From: Paraphoma chrysanthemicola
Lineage: Eukaryota; Ascomycota; Dothideomycetes; Pleosporales; Phaeosphaeriaceae
Reading direction: 5' to 3'
Assembly (NCBI GenBank): GCA_020744225.1
Contig: JAGMWG010000011.1
Location: forward strand, 1,240,001 to 1,304,000
DNA length: 64,000 nucleotides
In this document: piece by piece, positions 34,419 to 44,845 of the stretch
How positions within the stretch are numbered: the stretch's first letter is position 1
How the letters are laid out: each line of letters opens with the position of its first letter
Made by a program: the position numbers and the translations under genes
Notes under the pieces: model-generated
The model's input: the letters and a program-made list of their open reading frames with translations, nothing else
What the model was told of the DNA's origin: nothing
The model's database searches: none

Positions 34419-35648
34419 ATGCCACCGACGCGACGAAAAGCCTGCGTCGCGTGTATTCGGACGAAGCGACGGTGTGACCAGGAACAGCCGCAATGCCGGC
34501 GCTGCATCACCAACAAGCGGCAGTGTGTCTATGTTGGTCGAAACGTGTCTTCGAACCCAGAAAGCGCAAATGAACAAGTCAATGATCACGCAGTAACCCT
34601 AGCGGACAATGAGTGGCAGCTACAACGTCTCTCGGACCACTCGCCCTCCTTCTCGCCCTGCATGAGCAATGTCATCTTCGACTACCCAAATCATCCTTTC
34701 AACTTTCCCAGTACTCCGGATGATACCTTCTTTCAAACCGACGTCATCCAGGACCTTACATCGCAGCAGCCATCAACACTGCATCTCATCGGAGCATCGT
34801 CGACGGCCTCAGTCCAAGCGCGCGTCGAACATGTAGTCCGCCGCCTCACACCCATCCCCTCAACATTCGCCTCTCAGGCCCAAACATTCTTCATCCACCG
34901 GCACTTCTTCCAAACGCACGGTTTCCCCGCCCTCCAAGACGCACTCAGCATCTGCGCCCTGTACACACTCAAGAACCCCGCAACACAATCCTTCGTCTTC
35001 CAAACCGTCCAACACAAAGCCCAAGGCCTAATCGCCAGCACAACCCCCGCATTGCTAGACACCAAGGACCTCTTAGCTGCCACGCAAGCCCTCGTGCTCT
35101 ATCAAATCATCCGCCTCTTCGACGGCGACATCCGGATGCGCGCACAAGCCGAGCTAGACGAACCAACCCTCATGTCCTGGATCGACCACCTGCGCTCTAT
35201 ACAATGCCACACCCTTCTTCTCGCATCCCCAGATTCACGCTTGACACTCGAGTCCACTGCTCCAGGGTCAGCACTCGACGCCAACTCGCTATCCTGGGAT
35301 ACTTACCTCCTTACGGAATCGCTCAACCGCACGCTCATCACTGGGTATTTGCTCCGCGGAGTGTACAGCTTCTTGTGTCTGGGCCGTGATTCGCCGCAGA
35401 ATATGTCGCTTAGGATAACTCTGCAGGCCGAGTTGTGGGACGCGCAGTCGGAGATCGGGTGGCGGAAGGCGGGAGAGAAGAAGGAGAGGTTGGGGTTTAA
35501 TGTGACGAGGTGGGAGGAGGAAATGAAGAGGGCGGGGCCGGGGGATATGGAGGAATTGGGCGTGTTGATTATGGTGATGCTTTGGGGGCAGGAGAAGGCT
35601 GGAGTCTGGCTGGGGAGTAGGGCGGAGGAGTTTGGATTGGGTGGGTAA
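34419..35648 (+). CDS. Zn(2)Cys(6) transcription factor
   Basis: Single-exon predicted regulator of 409 residues. The start chosen is ATG 34419, giving MPPTRRKACVACIRTKRRC, the usual short lead into the zinc cluster; the frame is open to 34377 without a better start. The cluster is C9-x2-C-x6-C-x6-C-x2-C-x6-C. The C-terminal part has the helical look of small secondary-metabolism or catabolic regulators, with LLDTKDLLAATQALVLYQIIRLFDGD near the centre and a short acidic end. It is divergent from the SDR gene and may control it (inference). Confidence 0.85.
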   Translation: MPPTRRKACVACIRTKRRCDQEQPQCRRCITNKRQCVYVGRNVSSNPESANEQVNDHAVTLADNEWQLQRLSDHSPSFSPCMSNVIFDYPNHPFNFPSTPDDTFFQTDVIQDLTSQQPSTLHLIGASSTASVQARVEHVVRRLTPIPSTFASQAQTFFIHRHFFQTHGFPALQDALSICALYTLKNPATQSFVFQTVQHKAQGLIASTTPALLDTKDLLAATQALVLYQIIRLFDGDIRMRAQAELDEPTLMSWIDHLRSIQCHTLLLASPDSRLTLESTAPGSALDANSLSWDTYLLTESLNRTLITGYLLRGVYSFLCLGRDSPQNMSLRITLQAELWDAQSEIGWRKAGEKKERLGFNVTRWEEEMKRAGPGDMEELGVLIMVMLWGQEKAGVWLGSRAEEFGLGG

Positions 35649-35818
35649 GATGACATGCTGCTGAAGACGTAGCAGTCTCGAGGAAAAGTGATCACGCATC
35701 ACGGTGCTTGAAGTGTGAGCTTGTAGAATCATCGGGTCATGATATAGAAGGCCGTACACCTCCAAAAACTTATGAACTGGATTGGGTATCTATTATTTCT
35801 TCACATCGCTCTCCAGCA

Positions 35819-37507
35819 TTATCTCACCAACTCCTTCTCCGGCCTGTGTCTCATCGCATCCGGCACACACGCCCAAGAACACACCTGCACCTTGAACGGC
35901 AAGACGGGCATCTGCGGCCTCCACCACTCGATCCACTGTGCCCGCGCAACAACGTATTGTTTGCTGCACACATGGCATTTCTTGAAGACGCCATACCCAC
36001 CACAGTCATTCTGCTCTGCTTGCTTGAGCACTGCGTCAGCAACAGGAGGGGGCGGATCAATGTGATCACGCACGTCAGCTGCGCTAAGGTGCCGCAGCGC
36101 GACATGAAGCGCGATCGTGCTTAGCGACTTGACGGCCTTGAAATCCGGTGGCGTAAACCAAGTTGATGAAACGCCATGCGCGCCACGCAACGTCTCTGTG
36201 ATGACGGCGAAGTTGTCTTGATTTGATGTCGGCAGGGGAGGCGAGCCACGAATAAGCTTGCCCATTTCGTCGAAATAGGAAACAGGTGTTCGAGCGAAGT
36301 ATGCTGGCTCGCCGCCGCCTACATCGGGGGTGTACTTGGCTGGTGGATGGTGAGGAAAAGCACCTGCCTCTTCAAAGTCCCAATGATGTGATGCCATGCC
36401 GGTTGCTCGCTGCTTGTTCATGGTGGTTGCGTGAAGCTCGAAGTCTCTCAACAGCCAGACGAATCGGTCGTTATTCGGTGCAGTGTCGAGCTGGGCGTGC
36501 AAGGCCTGCATTTCTGGCGTGGCGAGGAGGTCGACCTCGCCTGATCGTTCTGCGATCGATATCCTTAAGTCGTAGTCGAGCTGCCTAAGAGGCATGGTAT
36601 TAGGCGGCGTAAAGTCTTGGGCGGTCTTTGGCATCAGCCACGGCACGCCGCTGTCGCCGAGAATCCGCACACCACTATGACCCTGTGGCCGATAAAGATC
36701 CAAGAACTCATATGGCAACCACTTGATATTGTTGCGTGAGATGTGTAGCTCGCGCAGATTACGCAGACGGCTTATTTCCGAAGGCAGCTCTTCGATGTTG
36801 TTGCTTGTGAGTGTGAGGGTGGTGAGGTTTTGAACGTCGAACAGCGTGGGCGTGAGGCGGAAAAGCCGGTTGATGCTCAGATCGACTCGGATCTTAGGGA
36901 CCATGGAGCGATATTGGCCTTCAGCGGGTAGTTCATTGCCAGGATCGGGAGCAGCCTTGATGACCGAAGACAGCTCCCCGATGCGCCGTATATCACCATC
37001 AGAGAGGTAGAGACTGTTGAAGTCATACACCTCCGCGTTGCGGTCCAGTCCATCTTCTAGCGCTTCACAGAAGTTGCGCTCTTCCTGGCTCATGCTGTCT
37101 TGCCGGGGCAGGGATTCCTCCTCGGGCGGCGAGTCGTTGGTGCCATCGAAGCCGAAAGGTGCCTGGTGGTGGGAAGGCAGGCTGTCGAAGCTGTCGGAGG
37201 CGTCGCTGAGCATATACACGCCGGAGTCGTAGTTGCGCGTCATCTTTGCTTTCTTGATTGCCGGGCTTTTCTGTGAGGAATCGCCATTGTCCCACCACGC
37301 GCCTTTGCGCTTGTTCTTGAATATCCGCGGGGATTCGTAGTTGGCAATGTCAACAGACTCACACGAGTCGTCACTGGAGAAGAGAGGGGGCGGAGAGCTG
37401 GACTTTGGGGAGTAGGCGTTGTATGTTGGCTCGAAGAATGGCGAGGCCGATCTGTCCGTGGTGGTCGCGCGCGGCGGCGATGAAGGAGGCACTGCGTCGC
37501 GCTCCAT
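35819..37507 (-). CDS. Leucine-rich-repeat protein with C-terminal Cys cluster
   Basis: Single-exon frame of 562 codons from ATG 37507. Residues 1-150 are Ser/Pro-rich and disordered, with a basic KNKRKGAWW and KKAKM patch that could be a nuclear signal. Residues about 205-275 hold three LRRs of the SDS22/plant type (LTTLTLTSNNIEELPSEI, LRELHISRNNIKWLPYEF). A conserved-looking region with HHWDFEEAGAFPHHPP follows. Near residue 510 a CHVC...CSWAC set could bind zinc. This layout is found in fungal LRR proteins of unknown role. Confidence 0.75.
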   Translation of the reverse strand: MERDAVPPSSPPRATTTDRSASPFFEPTYNAYSPKSSSPPPLFSSDDSCESVDIANYESPRIFKNKRKGAWWDNGDSSQKSPAIKKAKMTRNYDSGVYMLSDASDSFDSLPSHHQAPFGFDGTNDSPPEEESLPRQDSMSQEERNFCEALEDGLDRNAEVYDFNSLYLSDGDIRRIGELSSVIKAAPDPGNELPAEGQYRSMVPKIRVDLSINRLFRLTPTLFDVQNLTTLTLTSNNIEELPSEISRLRNLRELHISRNNIKWLPYEFLDLYRPQGHSGVRILGDSGVPWLMPKTAQDFTPPNTMPLRQLDYDLRISIAERSGEVDLLATPEMQALHAQLDTAPNNDRFVWLLRDFELHATTMNKQRATGMASHHWDFEEAGAFPHHPPAKYTPDVGGGEPAYFARTPVSYFDEMGKLIRGSPPLPTSNQDNFAVITETLRGAHGVSSTWFTPPDFKAVKSLSTIALHVALRHLSAADVRDHIDPPPPVADAVLKQAEQNDCGGYGVFKKCHVCSKQYVVARAQWIEWWRPQMPVLPFKVQVCSWACVPDAMRHRPEKELVR

Positions 37508-38104
37508 TATTTTATGGTGCGATCTCAGCTAGGACTTAAAGGCTGAATAATCCCGCAGTTAAGGTTGTTTATCTCGAAAGGAGTGAAAGTTCGTCGAAGG
37601 TGGTGGGAAATAACAAGTCTCGACGCGTGTGCTTGAACTCTGGACGCGACCCCGCTAGTGTTCCAGGGGTCCAACATGCCGTCATGCCGGCGCGCTCGGA
37701 AGGCGTTCCCACGTGCGAACGCTGCTCAACACCATCTCAACGGTGATTTGTGTGACCGAGTTTTGATGATCTGAATCACAATATCCGGTACGACCCTTTA
37801 ACGGCCTTAACGGGCTTCACAGTAGGACAGTCTCAGCCCATCACCGCCGAAGCACCACGGCAGAATCAGCCAGCACGACGCGACTCCAGTACACAAAGAG
37901 CTCGAAGTTGAGTATGTCTTCAGCGTAGTGCCACATGCGACGCCATCGAGCCCATTTGATCGAAGGCGCAGTAGGTCGAGCAGTCGTGCATCAGTGGACG
38001 AAATTACAGCACACGAGCACTTCAGACAGGCCATAGCACGTCTCCAATGAAGTCGCAGCATCCCGAACAGGCGCCGCGTACACTCCATATCGCACTGTTG
38101 ATCC
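37508..38104. other. Intergenic region
   Basis: Upstream of the LRR gene. A 104-codon minus frame (37807-38121) has no domain and is not called. Confidence 0.4.
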
Positions 38105-38494
38105 CTACCTTTCTTTCCCAATACTCGCTCTCAAAATGTCCCGTGCCTCAATCTCGCCTTTAATTTTCACCGGCAAAATACCGTACTGTCCCATAGAGTC
38201 CATGTCAGCGCTAAGCGCACCAGTCGCAGACTCCCCAGACACGACCGTCAAGTATAGACCCACCAGTTCGGGCCAAGACGCACAGGAGAACTGTGATCGA
38301 ACAACACTTACAAAACGAAAGAACGAGGCGTCTTTATGCATCGGGCCGTTGATTTGGGGCTGTAGTACGCGCTCTGCGCCGCAGAGACATGGGTGACCGG
38401 AGCGCTTCATATTCTTAGCAGCACGCAACCATGCGGCGGAGATCAAGGTTGTACAATATGTGGCGTGGCATCGAGGAAGAGTACATGGCTCCAT
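38105..38494 (-). CDS. Hypothetical protein, doubtful
   Basis: Frame of 129 codons; an internal ATG at 38410 (MKRSGHPCLCG) is another possible start. A 21-nt stretch inside it looks like a GTAAGT...CACAG intron but is too short to be spliced and keeps the frame. The C-terminal half (GQYGILPVKIKGEIEARDIL) looks protein-like. No family is recognised. Confidence 0.3.
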   Translation of the reverse strand: MEPCTLPRCHATYCTTLISAAWLRAAKNMKRSGHPCLCGAERVLQPQINGPMHKDASFFRFVSVVRSQFSCASWPELVGLYLTVVSGESATGALSADMDSMGQYGILPVKIKGEIEARDILRASIGKER

Positions 38495-38572
38495 GTATTA
38501 AGTGATCTTTCCATTAAACGTTGCTATTTTCTCTTTCTACCGTCCTAAGTCTACCGTCATTTGTTCTTACTT

Positions 38573-38593
38573 CTGCTGCTGCTGCTGCTGCTG
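38573..38593 (+). repeat. (CTG)7 microsatellite
   Basis: Seven perfect CTG units just upstream of the glycosyltransferase ATG (38614), probably in its leader. In the same frame it would encode an Ala run, but there is no upstream ATG. Confidence 0.85.
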
Positions 38594-38613
38594 CTTTTCC
38601 ACAGGTAACCCAA

Positions 38614-39841
38614 ATGGGCTCACCAACACGTCGCATGCGCATTGCCCTATGCGTCGCACTCATTGTCACTCTTTTCTTCTTCTTTACACACGTGCACATC
38701 ACATTGCACCAACGTCCTATCCTCTCAGATGCCTTCTCACACAAACTTCACGACACCGGGTTTTCCTCTGCACCGCAAGAATGCACCACACCTCCATGTC
38801 AACCTACTCCCCACGATATTAGCATTGAATGGTTCTCCTTCGCATACACGCAATACGTCACCAACGAGTTTTACCTTTGCAACTCGCTCTTGATCTTCGA
38901 ATCGCTTCGGCGCCACGATACTAAAGCCCAACTCCTAATGCTGTACCCAAACCACTGGACGCCTGCAGAACAAAACGACACAGACGCTGGGTACGAAAGC
39001 CAACTACTCGCACAGGCGCGCGACGAATACGGTGTGACATTGTCTCCAATTGAAGTGCGCACATACGAGAAGCAAGGAAGCACCGATCACACGTGGGAAG
39101 ATAGTTATACCAAACTATTCGCATTCAACCAGACACAATATAAGCGTGTAATTGCACTGGACTCAGACGCAACAGTTCTAGACGTCCGTCTCCCCACCAT
39201 GCGTACAGTCCATTCGAGGCGAAGTGGTTGCTAACAGAACATGATATAGAACATGGACGAACTCTTCCTCCTCCCCCCAACCCCCGTCGCCATGCCCCGC
39301 GCATACTGGCTCCCAGACTACAAACTCTCATCGCAGATCATCGTCATCCAGCCATCCGAGACCGAATTCGCGCGCATCGAGCGCGCAATGCAGACACACC
39401 AGGATGACGAATACGACATGGATATCTTACACAAGATGTACGCTAGCTCGAGTATGATTATCCCGCATCGCAAGTACGATTTGCTTTCAGCCGAGTTCCG
39501 TAGCGATACGCATGACGCGTATTTGGGCTCGAGGGAGGAGATGTGGGATGCGAAGAAGGTGTTGGCGGAGGCGAAGTTGGTGCATTTTTCAGAGTGGCCG
39601 TTGCCGAAGCCGTGGATTAAGGTGGCGCAGGGGAAATTGGATAAGTATACGCCGGCGTGTAGGAATAGTACTGCGATGGGGCGCGAAGATTGTTCTGATC
39701 GGGAGGTCTGGTTGGGGTTAAGGACGGACTTTTCAGCGAGGAGAGAGGTATGTGAGAATTAGTAGGTGATGGTGTTGACAATACTGACTGTTTCAGCGTA
39801 TCTGTGGACGTCCGTTCGATCTTAAGGACAAAGATGATTGA
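38614..39841 (+). CDS. Golgi GT8 glycosyltransferase, GNT1 (alpha-GlcNAc transferase)-like
   Basis: Predicted 370-residue type II membrane enzyme in three exons (38614-39183, 39250-39747, 39797-39841). The start MGSPTRRMR is followed by the single membrane anchor IALCVALIVTLFFFFTHVHI. The glycogenin-like GT8 fold shows KLFAFNQTQYKRVIALDSDATVLDNMDELFLLPP, where the DxD metal site (LDSDA) is split from its partner segment by intron 1. MPRAYWL, DMDILHKMY and the VHFSEWPLPKPW segment follow; the His of the last is the usual second metal ligand. Relatives include K. lactis Gnt1, which adds GlcNAc to N-glycan mannoses in the Golgi; the donor here is not certain. Confidence 0.8.
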
Positions 39842-40193
39842 GGGCTTGGAACAGTCGGAGTTCCGAACCGTACACGAAGCGCGAAGAAGTGCTCGTGCAT
39901 TCACGACGTCCTTGGCGTCCATCGGTGCAAGAGGTGTCTACAGACTCGATCCCTCTGCTTCCCTCTACTGCTCAAATTACTATACACGCCCAGGCTGCGG
40001 GGAAGGAGACCACACTTGGGTGGATAATTGAGGTTGCGACAGGCGGCGAGAGGTTCGTACGGCGAGCGGAAAGAGTGGGAGTAGAGAACGGGAAGCACTT
40101 TGCAATAGACGAAGAGACTGGAATTGATGGGGTATAACTGAGGAACAACACGAGGAAGACATCACGAGCCTAAACGACAGCAAGCACAGACAT
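39842..40193. other. Intergenic region
   Basis: Convergent 3' regions of the GT8 gene and the reductase gene. No gene is supported. Confidence 0.5.
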
Positions 40194-40983
40194 TCAGAGA
40201 CCCGCCATACGCCTAATCGCCGCGTTCGTCACCAGCGTCCCGTCCATCCCGATCCCGCTTCCTTCCAAAGGCTCGCCCTTGGACATAGCCAACTCGGTGA
40301 AGATCCTGCCCATCGGTTGTGTCGGCGTCATCAAGCTCTTATACACCACGTTCAGCGGTGCAATGAGCACCTTCTTGTACAGCGCCTGGTTGGGAATGTA
40401 CGGGTGAATCTCTGGATGGTTCGTCCAATCGACTCCGCCGGGCCGCACATTGTACACCTTGAATATCGGATTCTGCTTGCCGAACTCGAAGAGCGAGCTC
40501 TCGATCTGACCTTTGACGCGGCCGAAGATCGGTGTGAACATTCCGGGTGTCTGTGTGGCCCCCTCACCGGAGACATAGACAAATGTGAAGGGCGAGTCGG
40601 GGTGGAGGGTCGAGAAGGCCTTCGCGGCGGCCATGGGCATGTCGTGTGTAATTTCGAAATATTCCCTGTGTTCTCCATTAGCGTTGACGTCCATTGTAAG
40701 CAAGCGAACTCGTAGTAGTCATAACATACTCCTTGCCAACATCGTTCTGCGAAACTCCAAGCGCCCACACGCATCCATTCGCATCCTTCAGCTCATCTAG
40801 TAGGGCCTTATCGTAGTTCTTGAGATCCTTTTGAACGATCACCTTTGCCTTCTCGTGGCCCTCTGCCATCTTCACTGGACGCCGGCTTAGAATAGTGATG
40901 CGCTTGATGCTTTCCTGTGCGAGCATGTTGTGCAGCACCGAAGCGCCCACGAGGCCGGTCGCGCCTGTCAGAATGAGATGCAT
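40194..40983 (-). CDS. NAD(P)-binding Rossmann-fold protein (NmrA/atypical SDR-like)
   Basis: Predicted 241-residue protein in two exons (40730-40983 and 40194-40665), with a 64-bp phase-2 intron using GTATGT and CACAG. The N-terminus MHLILTGATGLVGASVLHNM carries the TGATGLVG dinucleotide motif. ITILSRRPV follows, as in atypical SDRs that prefer NADPH. The middle holds FTFVYVSGEGAT, and the segment FKVYNVRPGGVDW gives the conserved RPG after strand 6. Single-domain proteins of this kind act as redox sensors or unknown oxidoreductases. No catalytic Tyr-x-x-x-Lys is evident. Confidence 0.8.
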
Positions 40984-41677
40984 AGTACTATGTCGGTGTT
41001 TCGTGTAGTCTTATTGCGCGTTCTGTGAGCGGTCCTGGCTCCTTATAACTATAGCTGTTGGAGGTCAGTCGAAGGTAAGCACTACTGTGATGAACGCCCG
41101 GTGAGGGGCATATTTATCGACATCGCGAATCGTCCGCATATCTGCATTCGAAGCGCACCAGTGTCGACGACATGGAGATAGCAGCTATGGCCGTGGGAAT
41201 AAGCATCGCCGTGCGCCATTGGTGTCGAGCAAGGTCCGATGATCGTCCGGCGTAAGTGGAAAGAAGATTGCGGCCATGGTTGACTAAGCGGGCAAGTTCC
41301 GCAGACGCGCCTGCAGTACGTTACTGCCACTGCGACAGCAACATCACCGTCAGAACCATCCTATTGACTTCGAGTATCATGTCTTCGGCACGGTTTCCTT
41401 CGACTGCATCGATCGCATCCGTCTCACAGGTACAATGATAGGTCCACATCATTGAGGCCCCTGGCGATCATGCGTCTACGCGAGCGCATCCTGGTGCGCA
41501 TACGTAGGGCATTCGGCAGGGACCGCGAAGTAGGCGAAATCAGGCTGACGGGGACTTTTCGGTCCACCGCCATGAGTTTTCCTTCGTTCTCTACATCCGT
41601 AGTCGTTCCTTCTGCCGCGTTTCTCTATCCTTCGTTCCTTTTCAATTGCGTCGTTCCTTGCGTCCATTTCCCGCAGC
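40984..41677. other. Divergent promoter region
   Basis: Between the reductase gene and the F-box/LRR-like gene. No gene or strong repeat is visible. Confidence 0.45.
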
Positions 41678-43729
41678 ATGGCCTCCGCCATGGCCTTGGC
41701 AAACGGCCACATCGTTTCCTTGGTACTGTATCACCTGTCCAATATGAGATATAAAGAGCGTCGTCAAAGAGGCCCTGATCAACCTGTGGAGCTCTTGGAA
41801 TTTCGCCCTACCCTGGTCCCACTGATTCTTGTGAACAAACTCTGGGCGGAGGAAGGCACGTCGATTCTTTGGAGACGCTTCCCGCAGCTTCCGGCACTAA
41901 AGAGCATGGAAAGGGAGCGTCAGCAGTGGTATGCTAACAAAGTCGAAAAAATGTTCATTGAATCGTCATCCGAAGAAATCGCTGGTGGCATGTCTTACCT
42001 GGACTTTCTGCATTGGCCTCGACTCAAGACCCTGGAGCTGGAAATGGATTGGGAGAAGGATGGAATCAATCTTCACAACGCTTTACAGTCTGACCTGAAA
42101 ACCCTGATAATACATAGGTTACAGGCCAGGAATACTGAACAAGTCATGGAGCTTGTGTTGCCATTCTTATCAGGCACGTGCGAGCAACTGCAAAGCATCC
42201 ATCTTGGCCCCGATGCGATCGATCGCCATGCCCCACTTCACAACCAGATCTTCAGCGACTTCATTGAGGATACTTCAAGCATCAGCGAAATCCATATCAT
42301 GAATGCCAACATCCTTGGGAAGGATCTACTCTTCGGTCGTTTGAGTCAGCGTTCCAATCTCAAGTCTCTAGAAGTGGATCTTGATCCTGGTTTACAATTG
42401 CTCCCACTGCTTCAAAAACCAGCGGAGCTCTCCTTTTTGTTTCCGACCCTTCAGCGACTCCACATCAGGTGCTATCCAGAAGTCGCGCTAGCACTGCCTG
42501 CCCACTTGGCTACAGTCGTCGAGCTATCCATGGACATTGCACGCGTCCCAGAAGTCAAACAAGAGACGTCTGATGCGCTGGTTCTGAATAATGCCCTCCT
42601 TGCTATTATGCACTGTTCCCGCCTGCGCTCCTTGAAGATCAACGTGGGACCTCTCGCTCTTGACTTCCCCTCTGTTCACTCCTTGTTGGCTCTGGATGGG
42701 ACTACTCTGGTTAAGCTTGCAGAGGCATGCCCTCGGCTTGAAAATCTTACTCTCCTGGCATCCGAGCCTGCAGCCATCGATGGATCGACTATCACGGCAG
42801 AACACATGGAAAGTTTCTGTCAGCGATCACCCAACCTCGAGAACCTCAGCCTCAAATTCCATCCAGGGACCACTCTAGCTTTAGAAGAACACTTGCTAGA
42901 GAGTTTGGCGCGGCATTGTCAGCGTCTTGAGACCCTCCGCCTGAAGATCGCCCTACGGCTGCCCAACCTCCTGGCCTTCGGAGCACGAAAAGCACTGGAC
43001 GACGGCATGGCCGAGGATAGATCTACGTTGCCATCTCCCTTCGATAGAGCATCAGTATCGATGCCCGAAGTTGGCGAAGACTACGTCGAGATCAAAGCAT
43101 TCACGACCCATGACCTAAATTCCACAAAGCCCACCTTCCCAAAGTTGGCGCATCTTGCGTTTGCGCGTCCACAATCCGTTCTTTCCATCACTGCGGCCTC
43201 ATACGCGTCGTCGGTCCTGTCACAATCGAGTACGGTCGATCTTGATATAGAAGAGGAGCTGGTTCGTTGCTGGGCACAAGCATTGTTGCTTCACTTCCCA
43301 CGACTCGACATTTTGGAAGCGTGGGGTGACTGGACAGGCCAAGACAACGACTCCTTGAACTACTTTCTGCCGCTCGTTGAGCCTCTAGCAGGTACCTGGG
43401 AGTTCCTTAGCGGCGTTGAGCAGGACTTGTGGGATGACGATCCCTCTGAGACTCCTGATGAGAGTGGCCATCAGGAACCCGACGTTGGTGAAAGCGCAGA
43501 CTATAGTCGTACAAGTATTGATTGGGAACGTGCAAGTCTGATTAATGAGTATCCTGAAGTCCGGGAGCTCACCGACAGTCGGTATCTCGACGCGTATGAG
43601 GAGGAACCGGAGGACATGCCGACGCCGGTGGTCGACCAAGAGGGATGGCTCTCGCAAACAACTCACAAGCTTATGAATGCTCTGTCGAGCAAGCGTTCTC
43701 CACTTTCTCCCACAGATGCAAGCGCCTAG
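41678..43729 (+). CDS. F-box/LRR-like protein
   Basis: Single-exon frame of 683 codons. The N-terminus has ALANGHIVSLVLYHLSN ... LVPLILVNKLWAEEGTSILWR, which is the pattern of a degenerate fungal F-box followed by the W-x-x-x-x-x-x-L-W block. Irregular leucine-rich repeats follow across residues 100-430 (LKTLELEMD, LKSLEVDLD, LQRLHIRC, LRSLKINV, LENLTLLA, LENLSLKF, LETLRLKI). The C-terminus (from about residue 580) is acidic. Such proteins usually act as substrate adaptors of SCF ubiquitin ligases; the target is unknown. The ATG at 41690 (MALANGH) is an alternative start. Confidence 0.75.
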   Translation: MASAMALANGHIVSLVLYHLSNMRYKERRQRGPDQPVELLEFRPTLVPLILVNKLWAEEGTSILWRRFPQLPALKSMERERQQWYANKVEKMFIESSSEEIAGGMSYLDFLHWPRLKTLELEMDWEKDGINLHNALQSDLKTLIIHRLQARNTEQVMELVLPFLSGTCEQLQSIHLGPDAIDRHAPLHNQIFSDFIEDTSSISEIHIMNANILGKDLLFGRLSQRSNLKSLEVDLDPGLQLLPLLQKPAELSFLFPTLQRLHIRCYPEVALALPAHLATVVELSMDIARVPEVKQETSDALVLNNALLAIMHCSRLRSLKINVGPLALDFPSVHSLLALDGTTLVKLAEACPRLENLTLLASEPAAIDGSTITAEHMESFCQRSPNLENLSLKFHPGTTLALEEHLLESLARHCQRLETLRLKIALRLPNLLAFGARKALDDGMAEDRSTLPSPFDRASVSMPEVGEDYVEIKAFTTHDLNSTKPTFPKLAHLAFARPQSVLSITAASYASSVLSQSSTVDLDIEEELVRCWAQALLLHFPRLDILEAWGDWTGQDNDSLNYFLPLVEPLAGTWEFLSGVEQDLWDDDPSETPDESGHQEPDVGESADYSRTSIDWERASLINEYPEVRELTDSRYLDAYEEEPEDMPTPVVDQEGWLSQTTHKLMNALSSKRSPLSPTDASA

Positions 43730-44845
43730 ATTTCCTCGACAGACAGGATTCGGTTTCTGATCAGTGGATTACTTCATCTGTTGTGTAGACACCTAATGAC
43801 AGCATATGGACCTTGCAGTGGCTCAAAAATCTCACGAATACGCATGCAACACGATGTTCTCAGTAATTCAATCAAGAATGATCCACGAAGCACACCGGCC
43901 ACCAAGAGCACTACGATTCACGACATAAGGTATCTGTTGAGGAGAATATTTATTCGCATCGATCATATTCTTTAGAGATTTTCTTCATTTATCTTCTCAT
44001 GAGCGATCTGGCACTGGTACACATAGATATGGACTTCTGGGGGCACATGCATGGTAAGTCAACAAGATCATACACTTCTTTCTACACCGTTCGCACTTCG
44101 TACTTCGATTACATCATCATGAAACAATAGCTGTCATATACAAGAGCAGCATCATCGATCTCCATAATACAGTTTCCTGTCAAATCTTTCTCCATGGTTC
44201 CCATGTCCCGCTGATCCCACCCAACCATCGCGTCTCCGTCTACATTCTGCCCCTTGTCAGAACTTATTTAGCCTCCTCGACGTTCCCGTTCATGCCTTCT
44301 TTTCCTCCGTCGAAGTTCCTTGTTGCCCATGCTGCGTTCCTGGTCGTCGTTCTAGCTCCCAGCCAATCGGGCACTTGCGCACTCGTTTCAAGATTCCAAA
44401 ACCGCACCCACTGTTTTGCCGAGACCTGGCATAATCCGAGATGCGACAAGTGCGCCGGTACATAAGAATAGCCTACGCAATGGGACTTTGGGACCCGAGC
44501 ATGTGGGTTCGACGGTGCGACACGACGCGGGGTGACCTTGAGTTTCGACGAGCGATGGTGACTTTGCTGCTGTATTTCCTTCTGACAGGTCGCCGTAAGG
44601 CTTTCTACTCACAAGCTTGTACCTGCACGCGGTTGATAGACTTTTGGACTCGGTGAGGTGCTTCTTATGTGCCTGTGGCACCGCTGCGCAGCTCCAAGGA
44701 TACCAACTCCAAGAGCACCTGGACCGCCTCGTATTACCTATGCCTTCCTGGACCGCTGGCTTCGACGACTCGAGACGCACTTCTCCTTGTGGCTGTGCTC
44801 ATTCGAGCTCTGGGGTGGATTTGGCAAGAATTGCGCCACAAAGGG
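43730..44845. other. Intergenic region
   Basis: About 1.1 kb between the F-box/LRR-like gene and the CFEM gene, with an AT-rich stretch near 43.9-44.1 kb. Short frames only; no gene is supported. Confidence 0.45.
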